Origin: Bacillota bacterium
Lineage (GTDB): Bacteria > Bacillota > Clostridia > Lachnospirales > Lachnospiraceae
Direction: 5' to 3'
Length of the DNA: 12,217 bases
Assembly: GCA_023398615.1 (NCBI GenBank)
Contig: JAEWSD010000009.1
Span: 1 to 12,217, forward strand
Positions 6,079-12,217 of the stretch are shown piece by piece. The first letter of the stretch is position 1; every line of letters begins with the position of its first letter. The notes under the pieces are model-generated. The model made no database searches. It was not told the origin of the DNA and saw only the letters and a program-made list of their open reading frames with translations. A program made the translations under genes and the position numbers.

Positions 6079-6336
6079 AGTAGTGCACCTCCATAGGTTT
6101 GAATCTTACATTATTGTGTTAGTATGCATAAAAAAAATGGATAGCAAAGCCTATCCACATTCCAAATCTGATCATTCTCCCGTCAATTACTCTAGGGAGA
6201 GCCTGCCTTCAAAGACCGGCCGGCCATAATCACGAAATATTAACCAAAGTCACACAACCGTGCTGAGGTGAGAGTGGATACTCTGCTTTGTTGTCACCGT
6301 AGAATCCTCGTAATCTTTACAAATGATTCACAAGCT
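6079..6336 (-). ncRNA. Structured infC operon leader, probably L20-type autoregulatory leader
   Basis: This is about 258 nt of untranslated RNA between the predicted start site near 6335 and infC. From 5' to 3' it contains a dyad GGTGA...TCACC enclosing AGAGT-atcc-ACTCT (about 6266-6300), segments able to pair as CAAAG/CTTTG, a GGCCGGCC palindrome (about 6218-6225), a TCTCCC/GGGAGA hairpin (about 6176-6200), then an intrinsic terminator at 6130-6157. Known biology: Firmicute infC-rpmI-rplT leaders attenuate transcription in response to L20. I assign that class by position and layout; I cannot verify a covariance match. No T-box motif is present. Confidence 0.7.
6130..6157 (-). terminator. Leader attenuator terminator upstream of infC
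   Basis: In minus-strand RNA the stem TGGATAG (6157-6151 side) pairs with CTATCCA across a 6-nt loop and is followed by eight U (A run at 6130-6137 on the plus strand). It lies inside the 5' leader, 52 nt before the infC start, so it can only act as a regulated or partial terminator. Confidence 0.85.
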
Positions 6337-6341
6337 TTATT

Positions 6342-6370
6342 ATTATAACATATGTAATTCATAAAGTCAA
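6342..6370 (-). promoter_or_regulatory. Promoter of the infC-rpmI-rplT operon
   Basis: On the minus strand, -35 TTGACT (6370-6365), a 17-bp spacer and -10 TATAAT (6347-6342), with extended TGT before the -10. It begins only 18 bp after the stop codon of the upstream HAD-like gene, with no terminator between them, so read-through from prfC would enter the same leader. Confidence 0.85.
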
Positions 6371-6388
6371 CAAGTAAATAAACGGCTA

Positions 6389-6880
6389 CTATAAATCTGA
6401 AAGCAAACCCGGCAAATCATCGATGCCCTTGAATTCAGGAACTACGACAGACTTTATTCCGGCCTTTATCTCCGCCCTGACATGGGTAATACACATTTGA
6501 CGGATGCCGCCGATACTTTTACAGTCATCTTCAATCAGTATATCCGGTATCACCGCTTCAATGACATGCTTATATCTCTCACCCTTGCCCCTGTAATAAA
6601 GCCTGCTTCCAGGGAAACCATGCCTTTTTAAAACCTCGGCAATAGCTGCAACCTGGACCTTCGACCTTCTTGAGGTACAATAAATAATTTCCGCACCCTG
6701 CCGTTCCCAGGAACCTATTTTATTGATGCAGCCACCTATCGGTATATAGGTAGCGAACTTCAGAAGATTGATCAGATCTTTGTGGCAAAGGACAGTACCT
6801 TCCGTGAATATCATTATGTTAACTTTTCTTCCGGAAGAATCCCTGTTTGGGGATTCCGGCGACAAATCTACATATGGCAT
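6389..6880 (-). CDS. HAD-superfamily-like protein lacking the motif I nucleophile
   Basis: The protein has 163 aa from ATG6880. AAAGGAGGG at 6897-6889, 8 nt upstream, makes this the likely start. An upstream ATG at 6937, overlapping the prfC stop as TAATG, would add 19 residues and cannot be excluded. The fold is suggested by a hydrophobic strand plus FTEGT (25-29, motif I position), IIYCTSRR (motif II Thr/Ser) and ILIEDDC (motif III acidic pair). In classical HAD enzymes motif I is DxDGT; here the nucleophilic Asp is Phe and the second Asp is Glu. Phosphatase activity is therefore doubtful. YYRGKGERYKHVIE and KSIGG look family-conserved. It is probably co-transcribed with prfC; the function is unknown. 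Confidence 0.78.
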   Translation of the reverse strand: MPYVDLSPESPNRDSSGRKVNIMIFTEGTVLCHKDLINLLKFATYIPIGGCINKIGSWERQGAEIIYCTSRRSKVQVAAIAEVLKRHGFPGSRLYYRGKGERYKHVIEAVIPDILIEDDCKSIGGIRQMCITHVRAEIKAGIKSVVVPEFKGIDDLPGLLSDL

Positions 6881-6936
6881 GGTATCGTCCCTCCTTTTAT
6901 CTGCACTTACGGAAGTATTTTCTTCCGATAGCTCCA

Positions 6937-8526
6937 TTAGTCTCTTCCAAATTCCGACAGCAGAAGTCCCGGATTCCTGTCCAGAACCGTCTGAATACTC
7001 CAGCTGTGAACAAAAAGCAGCAGTGGATTATCCTTCAGGTCCTTTACCTTCTTGGTGTCTGAGGTTACACTTAACTTTCCTACATCTATTCCTTTATTCT
7101 CAATCCAGCGGATATGTTCGTAGGCCAGCGGCTCCATGCGGATTTCCACACCGTATTCGCTTTCCAGCCTGAACTTAAGTACATCAAACTGTAAGACTCC
7201 CACAACACCGACAATGATTTCCTCCATGCCGGTATTAAATTCCTGGAATATCTGGATGGCTCCTTCCTGAGCTATCTGGGAGATTCCCTTCAGGAACTGT
7301 TTTCTTTTCATCGTATCCACCTGACGTACCTTCGCAAAATGCTCCGGTGAAAAAGTCGGAATCCCTTCATATGCAAACTTCTGATCCGGCATGCAAAGGG
7401 TATCCCCGATCGAGAATATCCCCGGGTCAAATACTCCGATAATATCTCCGGCATATGCTTCCTCAATGATTTTCCTTTCCTGCGCCATCAGCTGCTGAGG
7501 CTGGGATAACCGAAGCTTCTTCCCGCCCTGTATATGGTTTACTTCCATTCCGGCTTCGAACCTGCCGGAACAGATTCTCATAAATGCAATACGATCCCGG
7601 TGGGCCTTATTCATGTTCGCCTGGATCTTAAATACAAATGCCGAAAAAGCATTGCTTATCGGATCTATGACGCCTTCCGTGGATTTCCTCGGCAGCGGCG
7701 AGGAAGTCATGGACAAAAAATGCTTCAAAAAGGTTTCCACACCGAAATTCGTTAAAGCGGAGCCGAAGAAGACCGGAGTAAGCTTTCCCTGCTGAACCAG
7801 TTCCAAATCAAAATCACTGCTGGCACCATCCAGAAGTTCTATTTCCTCCGAAAGAATTCCGTGATTTACCCTGCCGATAAGGGAATCCAGGTCAGGGGCC
7901 CCAAGCTCCGCCTCGATGTTCTCGATTTCCTTCTGACCGTTATTGGCGGCAAAAAAGCGTGTAATATGTTTCGAATCCCTGTCATAAACACCCTTGAAAT
8001 TCTTGCCCGAACCGATCGGCCAGTTGATCGGACAGGTTCGGATGCCAAGCACGGTTTCTATATCATCCAGCAGTTCAAAGGTATCCTTTGCTTCCCGGTC
8101 CAACTTATTAATGAAGGTAAAGATCGGAATGTTACGCATGACACATACTTTAAACAGCTTCTTGGTCTGATTCTCGACACCCTTTGAGGCATCGATAACC
8201 ATGACCGCGGAATCCGCAGCCATCAGGGTACGGTAGGTATCCTCCGAAAAGTCCTGGTGACCCGGTGTATCTAATATATTAATACAGTAATCCTCATAGT
8301 TAAACTGCATGACCGACGAAGTTACCGAAATACCACGCTGTTTCTCAATCTCCATCCAGTCGGATACGGCATGTCTATCCGTCTTTTTTCCCTTTACGGA
8401 GCCTGCAAGGTTAATTGCTCCGCCATACAGTAAAAGCTTTTCTGTTAAGGTCGTCTTGCCGGCATCCGGATGGGATATAATTGCAAATGTCCGCCTTTTC
8501 TGTATTTCCTTAGTATAATCACTCAA
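6937..8526 (-). CDS. prfC: Peptide chain release factor 3 (RF3), TTG start
   Basis: The protein has 529 aa, normal RF3 length. The GTPase domain carries G1 HPDAGKTT (19-26), the G2 region GISVTSSVMQF, G3 DTPGHQDF and G4 NKLDR. The RF3-type domains II and III follow with SPLPRKS, FKIQANMNKAHRDRIAF and VGVLQFDVLKFRLESEYGV. RF3 is a translational GTPase that recycles RF1 and RF2 after termination. The start is TTG at 8526-8524: GGAGG (8538-8534) lies 7 nt upstream, and no in-frame ATG fits. The stop TAA shares a base with the alternative ATG of the next gene. The promoter is at 8603-8632. Confidence 0.97.
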   Translation of the reverse strand: MSDYTKEIQKRRTFAIISHPDAGKTTLTEKLLLYGGAINLAGSVKGKKTDRHAVSDWMEIEKQRGISVTSSVMQFNYEDYCINILDTPGHQDFSEDTYRTLMAADSAVMVIDASKGVENQTKKLFKVCVMRNIPIFTFINKLDREAKDTFELLDDIETVLGIRTCPINWPIGSGKNFKGVYDRDSKHITRFFAANNGQKEIENIEAELGAPDLDSLIGRVNHGILSEEIELLDGASSDFDLELVQQGKLTPVFFGSALTNFGVETFLKHFLSMTSSPLPRKSTEGVIDPISNAFSAFVFKIQANMNKAHRDRIAFMRICSGRFEAGMEVNHIQGGKKLRLSQPQQLMAQERKIIEEAYAGDIIGVFDPGIFSIGDTLCMPDQKFAYEGIPTFSPEHFAKVRQVDTMKRKQFLKGISQIAQEGAIQIFQEFNTGMEEIIVGVVGVLQFDVLKFRLESEYGVEIRMEPLAYEHIRWIENKGIDVGKLSVTSDTKKVKDLKDNPLLLFVHSWSIQTVLDRNPGLLLSEFGRD

Positions 8527-8549
8527 AATAAATCCTCCAAACCATATAT

Positions 8550-8564
8550 TACTAACCGTTAGTA
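8550..8564. promoter_or_regulatory. TetR-type palindromic operator candidate in the prfC leader
   Basis: TACTAAC-C-GTTAGTA is a perfect 15-bp dyad (7-bp arms, 1-nt centre), a shape common among TetR-family operators. It lies between the prfC promoter and the ribosome binding site, so a bound protein would block elongation. No TetR gene is in the window. Confidence 0.4.
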
Positions 8565-8602
8565 TTTACAATCTACATATTTTAATATAACAAAACTATC
8601 TT

Positions 8603-8632
8603 ATAATATAATAATTTCGTGATAATTGTCAA
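8603..8632 (-). promoter_or_regulatory. prfC promoter
   Basis: On the minus strand, -35 TTGACA (8632-8627, consensus), an 18-bp spacer and -10 TATTAT (8608-8603). A TATATT at 16-bp spacing is an alternative -10. The 5' UTR would be about 70 nt. Confidence 0.7.
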
Positions 8633-8665
8633 GGATTTTTCCTCCGTTACAACATACACGTTATC

Positions 8666-8695
8666 ACTCAGTTACGAGACTGGGTATTTTCATTT
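8666..8695 (+). other. Hairpin in the upstream region of the methyltransferase gene
   Basis: ACTCAGT (8666-8672) pairs with ACTGGGT (8679-8685) through 7 bp with one G-U and a 6-nt loop, followed by ATTTTCATTTT. It resembles a weak terminator or leader hairpin. No plus-strand gene lies upstream, and I find no convincing promoter for the methyltransferase between here and 8781. Confidence 0.3.
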
Positions 8696-8781
8696 TGCCC
8701 CTTTTGTGATATTCTCTTTTTTGTAAAATGTATGAATGAAGTCCAATTAATGAAAATTCTATGAATTGAGGTATCGCTAGC

Positions 8782-9600
8782 ATGAATCATTCGACAGAGG
8801 AAAAAAACGATTCACCGGATAGTACGGTTTGTCAGGAAGTTAATCAGCAATCCTGGAATAATGAAACCTATCTTGCATGGGTAAACCGGTTCGGAACCCC
8901 CCAGGATGCTTTCGTTAAAATCCAAAAGGACCCGGCTAAGACAATTTCATCCCTGCATCATAAATTCGGAGAGGTCGAAGGAAAAAAAATAATGAACCTG
9001 ATGGGTTCAAACGGTACGAAGGCAGTATCCCTTGCCTTATTGGGCGCCAGGGTTACCGTAGTCGATTTCTCGGAAGGTAATAAACAGTATGCTATGGAAC
9101 TTGCGGCGCAAGCTGGGACGGTAATCGAATATATTTTGTCCGACATTCTAAAATTACCGCGGGAGCATATAACAGGGGACTATGATATTGTATTCGCGGA
9201 AATGGGGATTCTTCACTACTTCACCGATCTGAAGCCCTTTATGGATATCGTTTATAAGCTTTTAAAGAAGGACGGAATCTTCGTAATCCGTGATTTTCAT
9301 CCGGTTTCCACAAAGCTTATCTCCTCAAGGGGAACTACGGCAAAGATCCGAAAGCATAAAGTAACCGGCGATTATTTTGATACCTCGCTACGAGAGAGTG
9401 AAGTATCCTATTCCAAATACCTGGGCGGAGAGGAACATACGCACAAAGTATTACTCCGTCAATGGAACCTTGGTGAAATCATAACCGGGATTGCAGGAAG
9501 CGGGCTTGTCATCCAGAGCCTGGAAGAGGAACCGAACCGTTCCTGCGATACCTACGATAAAGGCATCCCCAAGACCTTTATTATATCGGCCAGAAAGTAA
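8782..9600 (+). CDS. Class I SAM-dependent methyltransferase
   Basis: The protein has 272 aa and no signal peptide. The Rossmann-like core runs from about residue 65: motif I is NLMGSNGTKA (72-81, GSNG in place of the usual GxGxG), then VTVVDFSEGN with D95 as the likely ribose-binding acid, a DIVFAEMGILHYF motif near 137-149, and LLKKDGIFVIRDFHP (motif post-I/III region). The N-terminal 60 residues (SWNNETYLAWVNRFG) are typical of a Firmicute branch of uncharacterised class I methyltransferases. The substrate is not deducible. GAGG at 8768-8771, 10 nt before ATG8782, supports the start. It stands alone, convergent with thrS, with a large terminator hairpin after the stop. Confidence 0.9.
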   Translation: MNHSTEEKNDSPDSTVCQEVNQQSWNNETYLAWVNRFGTPQDAFVKIQKDPAKTISSLHHKFGEVEGKKIMNLMGSNGTKAVSLALLGARVTVVDFSEGNKQYAMELAAQAGTVIEYILSDILKLPREHITGDYDIVFAEMGILHYFTDLKPFMDIVYKLLKKDGIFVIRDFHPVSTKLISSRGTTAKIRKHKVTGDYFDTSLRESEVSYSKYLGGEEHTHKVLLRQWNLGEIITGIAGSGLVIQSLEEEPNRSCDTYDKGIPKTFIISARK

Positions 9601-9603
9601 GAA

Positions 9604-9680
9604 GCTGGTGCAAAGCTCATAATGATTGCGAACCTTTCCTTGAAAGGTAGGTAAATTATTAGCTTTGCACCAGCCTCTTT
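9604..9680. terminator. Long hairpin terminator after the methyltransferase gene
   Basis: A perfect 14-bp stem, GCTGGTGCAAAGCT (9604-9617) with AGCTTTGCACCAGC (9661-9674), encloses further AT pairs and an inner hairpin ACCTTTC (9632-9638) with GAAAGGT (9642-9648). It is followed on the plus strand by CTCTTTTCAA. It begins 4 nt after the methyltransferase stop and could also back up thrS termination on the minus strand. Confidence 0.75.
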
Positions 9681-9691
9681 TCAATAACCGC

Positions 9692-9716
9692 AGTCTCAGA
9701 ATATCTGCCTGAGACT
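9692..9716 (-). terminator. Hairpin at the 3' end of thrS
   Basis: AGTCTCAG (9692-9699) pairs with CTGAGACT (9709-9716) with a 9-nt loop, and flanking CAATA/TATTG can extend it. In minus-strand RNA it begins at the thrS stop codon and is followed by GCGGTTATTGAAAAG, a poor U tract, so termination may rely on the larger hairpin beyond. Confidence 0.6.
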
Positions 9717-11670
9717 ATTGTTCTGTTTCAATTTTTCTGATTTCCTTTGTCCGGATCTCCCTGCATATATCATTAATGAAAACCTCCGGGGATTTCTGTC
9801 CTTCATCACCCAAATAACGGCTTCGTACGGATACCAGTCCTTCCTCTTCTTCCTTCTGGCCTACCACCAGCATGTACGGTACCCGATCCAGCCTGCTTTC
9901 ACGAATCTTGTAACCGATCTTCTCGGCACGCTCGTCCACGGAACACCGGATGCCGTTCTCCTTTAATTCCTGTGCAACCTTTCCCGCATACTCATGATAC
10001 TTTTCCGAAATCGGAAGCACCCTTACCTGCTCCGGACACAGCCATGTAGGGAATAGTCCGGCATACTTCTCGATCAGAGTCGCCAATGTTCTCTCATAGC
10101 AGCCGATTGACGTTCTATGGATGATAAACGGACGTTTCTTGTCGCCGTTCTGATCAATATAATACATGTCGAATCTGTCCGCTAAAGCAAAATCGAGCTG
10201 GACGGTAATGATGGTGTCCTCCTTGCCGTATACGTTTTTCGTCTGGATATCCAGCTTAGGGCCATAGAAAGCGGCTTCGCCTTCCGCTTCCGTGAAGCTG
10301 ATTCCCAGATGCTCCAGAATTTCCCTTACTTTAGCCTGTGTCTTCTCCCATTGCTCCGCATCGCCCAGATACTTATCCTTGTTATTCGGGTCCCATTTCG
10401 AGAAACGGTAGGTAACATCATTTTCCAGGCCGAGCGTCTTTAAGCAGTACATGATTAAATCCACACAGCCACGGAACTCGTCCTCAATCTGTTCGGGTGT
10501 TACGATTAAGTGTCCTTCCGAAATGGTAAACTGTCTGACACGGGTCAATCCATGCATCTCGCCGGAATCTTCGTTGCGGAATAGGGTCGAGGTCTCGCCG
10601 TAACGGCACGGAAGATCACGATAGCTCTTCTGGCTGCTCTTGTATACATAGTACTGGAACGGGCAGGTCATAGGGCGAAGCGCAAAAACCTCCGCATCCT
10701 CATCCTTCTCATCTCCCAGTACAAACATACCCTCTTTATAATGATTCCAGTGGTCCGAAATGATATATAAATCTTTTTTCGCCATAAGCGGTGTTTTCGT
10801 CCTCATATAACCGCGTTTCTCTTCCTCGTCTTCAATCCACCTCTGCAGCGTCTGTATGATTGTGGTTCCTTTCGGCATAATAAGAGGAAGTCCCTGCCCA
10901 ATGACGTCAACGGTTGTGAACAGCTCCATCTCACGGCCTAATTTATTATGGTCACGTTTTTTGATATCTTCCAGATGTACCAGGAATTCATCCAGATCCG
11001 CATTTTTAGTAAATGCCGTCCCGTATATTCTGGTCAACATCTTATTCTTTTCGCTGCCTCTCCAATAAGCACCGGAGGAGGATATCAGTTTGACGGCCTT
11101 AATGCCCTTTGTGCTCATCAGATGAGGACCGGCACACAGATCCACGAACTCACCCTGACGGTAGAAGGAAAGCACCGCATCTTCCGGTAAATCCTTTATC
11201 AACTCCACCTTATAGGGCTCTTCCCTGTCTTCCATGAATTTGATTGCTTCTTGCCTGGACAAAGTAAACCTCTCCAGGGCAGCACCTTCCTTGATAATCT
11301 TCTTCATCTCTTTCTCAAGCTCATCCAAAGCCGTACGGTCAAAGGGCTCACAGTCGAAATCATAGTAGAAACCGGTATCTATGGACGGGCCGATTGCAAG
11401 CTTTGCATGCGGGTAAAGGCGTTTTACGGCTTCCGCCAATACATGGGAGGTTGTATGCCGATAGGCGGCCTTTCCGGCCTCATCCTGGAAGGTCAGGATA
11501 TTCAGACTGCAATCCTCCTCAACCACCATACGCAGGTCAACCACTTTGCCGTTAATCTCTCCTGCACATGCCATTCTCGCAAGTCCTTCACTGATGTCCT
11601 TTGCAATATCAATCACTGACATTGCATTATCATACATTTTTACAGTTCCGTCTTTTAAGGTTATTTTCAT
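9715..11670 (-). CDS. thrS: Threonyl-tRNA synthetase
   Basis: The protein has 651 aa from ATG11670. Domains: TGS (1-62), editing domain (about 63-235) with H72 and H76 of HTTSH and C179 and H183 of CAGPH, class II catalytic core (about 250-540) and anticodon-binding domain (about 545-645). It charges tRNA-Thr and hydrolyses mischarged Ser-tRNA-Thr. Zinc ligands C336, H387 and H518 are in place, but the first sits in RPMTCPFQ rather than the common MNCPxH form, and the motif around H387 reads TISEGH. GGAG at 11680-11677, 6 nt upstream, fits this start; starts at 11682 or 11763 would add non-homologous residues. The T-box leader upstream regulates it. Confidence 0.96.
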   Translation of the reverse strand: MKITLKDGTVKMYDNAMSVIDIAKDISEGLARMACAGEINGKVVDLRMVVEEDCSLNILTFQDEAGKAAYRHTTSHVLAEAVKRLYPHAKLAIGPSIDTGFYYDFDCEPFDRTALDELEKEMKKIIKEGAALERFTLSRQEAIKFMEDREEPYKVELIKDLPEDAVLSFYRQGEFVDLCAGPHLMSTKGIKAVKLISSSGAYWRGSEKNKMLTRIYGTAFTKNADLDEFLVHLEDIKKRDHNKLGREMELFTTVDVIGQGLPLIMPKGTTIIQTLQRWIEDEEEKRGYMRTKTPLMAKKDLYIISDHWNHYKEGMFVLGDEKDEDAEVFALRPMTCPFQYYVYKSSQKSYRDLPCRYGETSTLFRNEDSGEMHGLTRVRQFTISEGHLIVTPEQIEDEFRGCVDLIMYCLKTLGLENDVTYRFSKWDPNNKDKYLGDAEQWEKTQAKVREILEHLGISFTEAEGEAAFYGPKLDIQTKNVYGKEDTIITVQLDFALADRFDMYYIDQNGDKKRPFIIHRTSIGCYERTLATLIEKYAGLFPTWLCPEQVRVLPISEKYHEYAGKVAQELKENGIRCSVDERAEKIGYKIRESRLDRVPYMLVVGQKEEEEGLVSVRSRYLGDEGQKSPEVFINDICREIRTKEIRKIETEQ

Positions 11671-11685
11671 CGTCTTCTCCATTCC

Positions 11686-11701
11686 GTGCCGCCACCGGCA
11701 C
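11686..11701 (-). other. Hairpin just upstream of the thrS ribosome binding site
   Basis: The perfect 6-bp GC-rich stem GTGCCG/CGGCAC with a 4-nt loop (GTGG in the minus-strand RNA) ends 5 nt before the GGAG (11680-11677). It could affect ribosome access, but nothing shows regulation. Confidence 0.35.
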
Positions 11702-11794
11702 AAATAAGTTATTAACATTTCCGGAAATTTAAGCGGTACTGCGGCCATTCTGCCGTTTACCACATTATCGTAACAAGGTCTTTTCTGTTACATA

Positions 11795-11820
11795 AGAAAG
11801 AGTTTCCCAAGCGAAACTCT
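11795..11820 (-). terminator. Second terminator-like hairpin in the thrS leader
   Basis: In minus-strand RNA AGAGTTTC (11820-11813) pairs with GAAACTCT (11806-11799) across a 6-nt loop, followed by TTCTTATG. It lies between the T-box terminator and thrS, about 130 nt before the start. It could be a back-up terminator, or a processing or stability hairpin. Confidence 0.45.
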
Positions 11821-11864
11821 CGTGCCGAGCGCGGCCGGCTTTGCCAGTAATTTTCCTATGCAAT

Positions 11865-12122
11865 AAAAAAGCCCGTTCCTTCCGCCCTGCCAGTTTACGG
11901 CAGTTCGAAAGGGACGGGCATATCATTGCTCGCGGTTCCACCCTGATTGGAATGTAAAACATTCCCTCTTTATTTTGATTATAACGTAATCAACGGGCCG
12001 GATTAGGGCCGCTCGGAGGTAGTCTTCGGATACTTCCAAATAAGATATTCTCAGCAAATCATATCTCTCTCTGTATCATTCCGTATCTTACTCGTCTCGT
12101 CACCGTATTATCCATATAAGTA
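11865..12122 (-). ncRNA. T-box leader of thrS
   Basis: This is a tRNA-Thr-sensing transcription attenuator. Reading the minus strand from about 12122: the K-turn motif GGTGACGA (12104-12097, matching GNUGNNGA), the AGAGAG distal-loop segment near 12062-12073, a Stem I helix GATAC/GTATC, then CGAAGACTACC with a likely specifier ACT (12023-12021), a Thr codon followed by the usual A. Then come a stem III-like hairpin (TTGATTA/TAATCAA), a GGAATG/CATTCC hairpin, the T-box AGGGTGGAACCGCG (11944-11931) and a terminator, GCCCGTCCCT with AGGAACGGGC plus TTTTTT (11919-11865). Uncharged tRNA-Thr would stabilise the antiterminator and allow thrS transcription. Confidence 0.93.
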
Positions 12123-12128
12123 AATCCT

Positions 12129-12156
12129 ATTATAGCATTGTAAACTCTTTTGTCAA
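12129..12156 (-). promoter_or_regulatory. thrS/T-box promoter
   Basis: On the minus strand, consensus -35 TTGACA (12156-12151), a 16-bp spacer and consensus -10 TATAAT (12134-12129) with extended TGC. The start site is expected near 12122, just before Stem I. I see nothing assignable from 12157 to the window end. Confidence 0.88.
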
Positions 12157-12217
12157 GAACAAATAATGTAAAATTATCTGTACTCATAAATTTACCACAC
12201 ATCAGATTTAATCGTTC

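Noticed and set aside
8543..8570. Second prfC promoter (TTGTAA, 17-bp spacer, TATATG) around the palindrome
   Set aside because: The start site would fall in the ribosome binding site, giving an untranslatable mRNA; the boxes are also weak.
11671..11763. 31-residue N-terminal extension of ThrRS
   Set aside because: The TGS domain begins at the ATG at 11670, which has a well-placed GGAG; the extension contains the GC-rich hairpin and looks like leader RNA.
11765..11962. 65-aa reading frame on the minus strand upstream of thrS
   Set aside because: It covers the T-box sequence and its terminator, has no ribosome binding site of note and no recognisable domain; the RNA element explains the sequence.

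Overview
The window looks like a chromosomal stretch of a low-to-moderate GC clostridial Firmicute, most probably a Lachnospiraceae member. The evidence is the infC-rpmI-rplT operon behind an attenuated leader, a T-box in front of thrS, strong GGAGG ribosome binding sites, canonical TTGACA/TATAAT promoters and a tRNA-Leu without an encoded CCA. Most of the window is ordinary housekeeping and accessory chromosome. I see no phage, transposase, CRISPR array or recognisable defence system.

Left part (1-4846). A tRNA-Leu(AAG) gene is followed by a membrane-bound XRE regulator with a four-cysteine cluster, then a DinB-superfamily protein whose promoter carries a perfect 11-bp-arm palindrome. A convergent two-gene minus-strand operon follows (leftward from 3826): a GNAT-type acyltransferase, translationally coupled by a 4-nt overlap to a secreted SGNH-hydrolase-like protein. 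Its promoter lies between two 45-bp imperfect inverted repeats, a layout that could be an invertible promoter or a pair of REP/MITE-like repeats. To the right, on the plus strand, a GyrI-like small-molecule-binding protein is driven by a promoter with the long spacer typical of MerR-family control.

Middle part (4833-8640, minus strand). The translation operon infC-rpmI-rplT has its own promoter and a roughly 200-nt structured leader ending in an intrinsic terminator (L20-type attenuation is inferred). The infC start is most likely the non-standard codon ATT. Upstream of it, prfC (release factor 3, TTG start) is followed by a HAD-fold-like gene that lacks the motif I nucleophilic Asp.

Right part (8641-12217). 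A class I SAM-dependent methyltransferase (+) converges on thrS (-). thrS has a complete T-box leader: promoter, K-turn motif, candidate ACU threonine specifier, T-box sequence and terminator. The non-coding stretches longer than 300 bases are 3827-4168 (inverted repeat and promoters), 6079-6388 (infC leader) and 11671-12217 (T-box leader, promoter and about 60 unassigned bases at the window edge).
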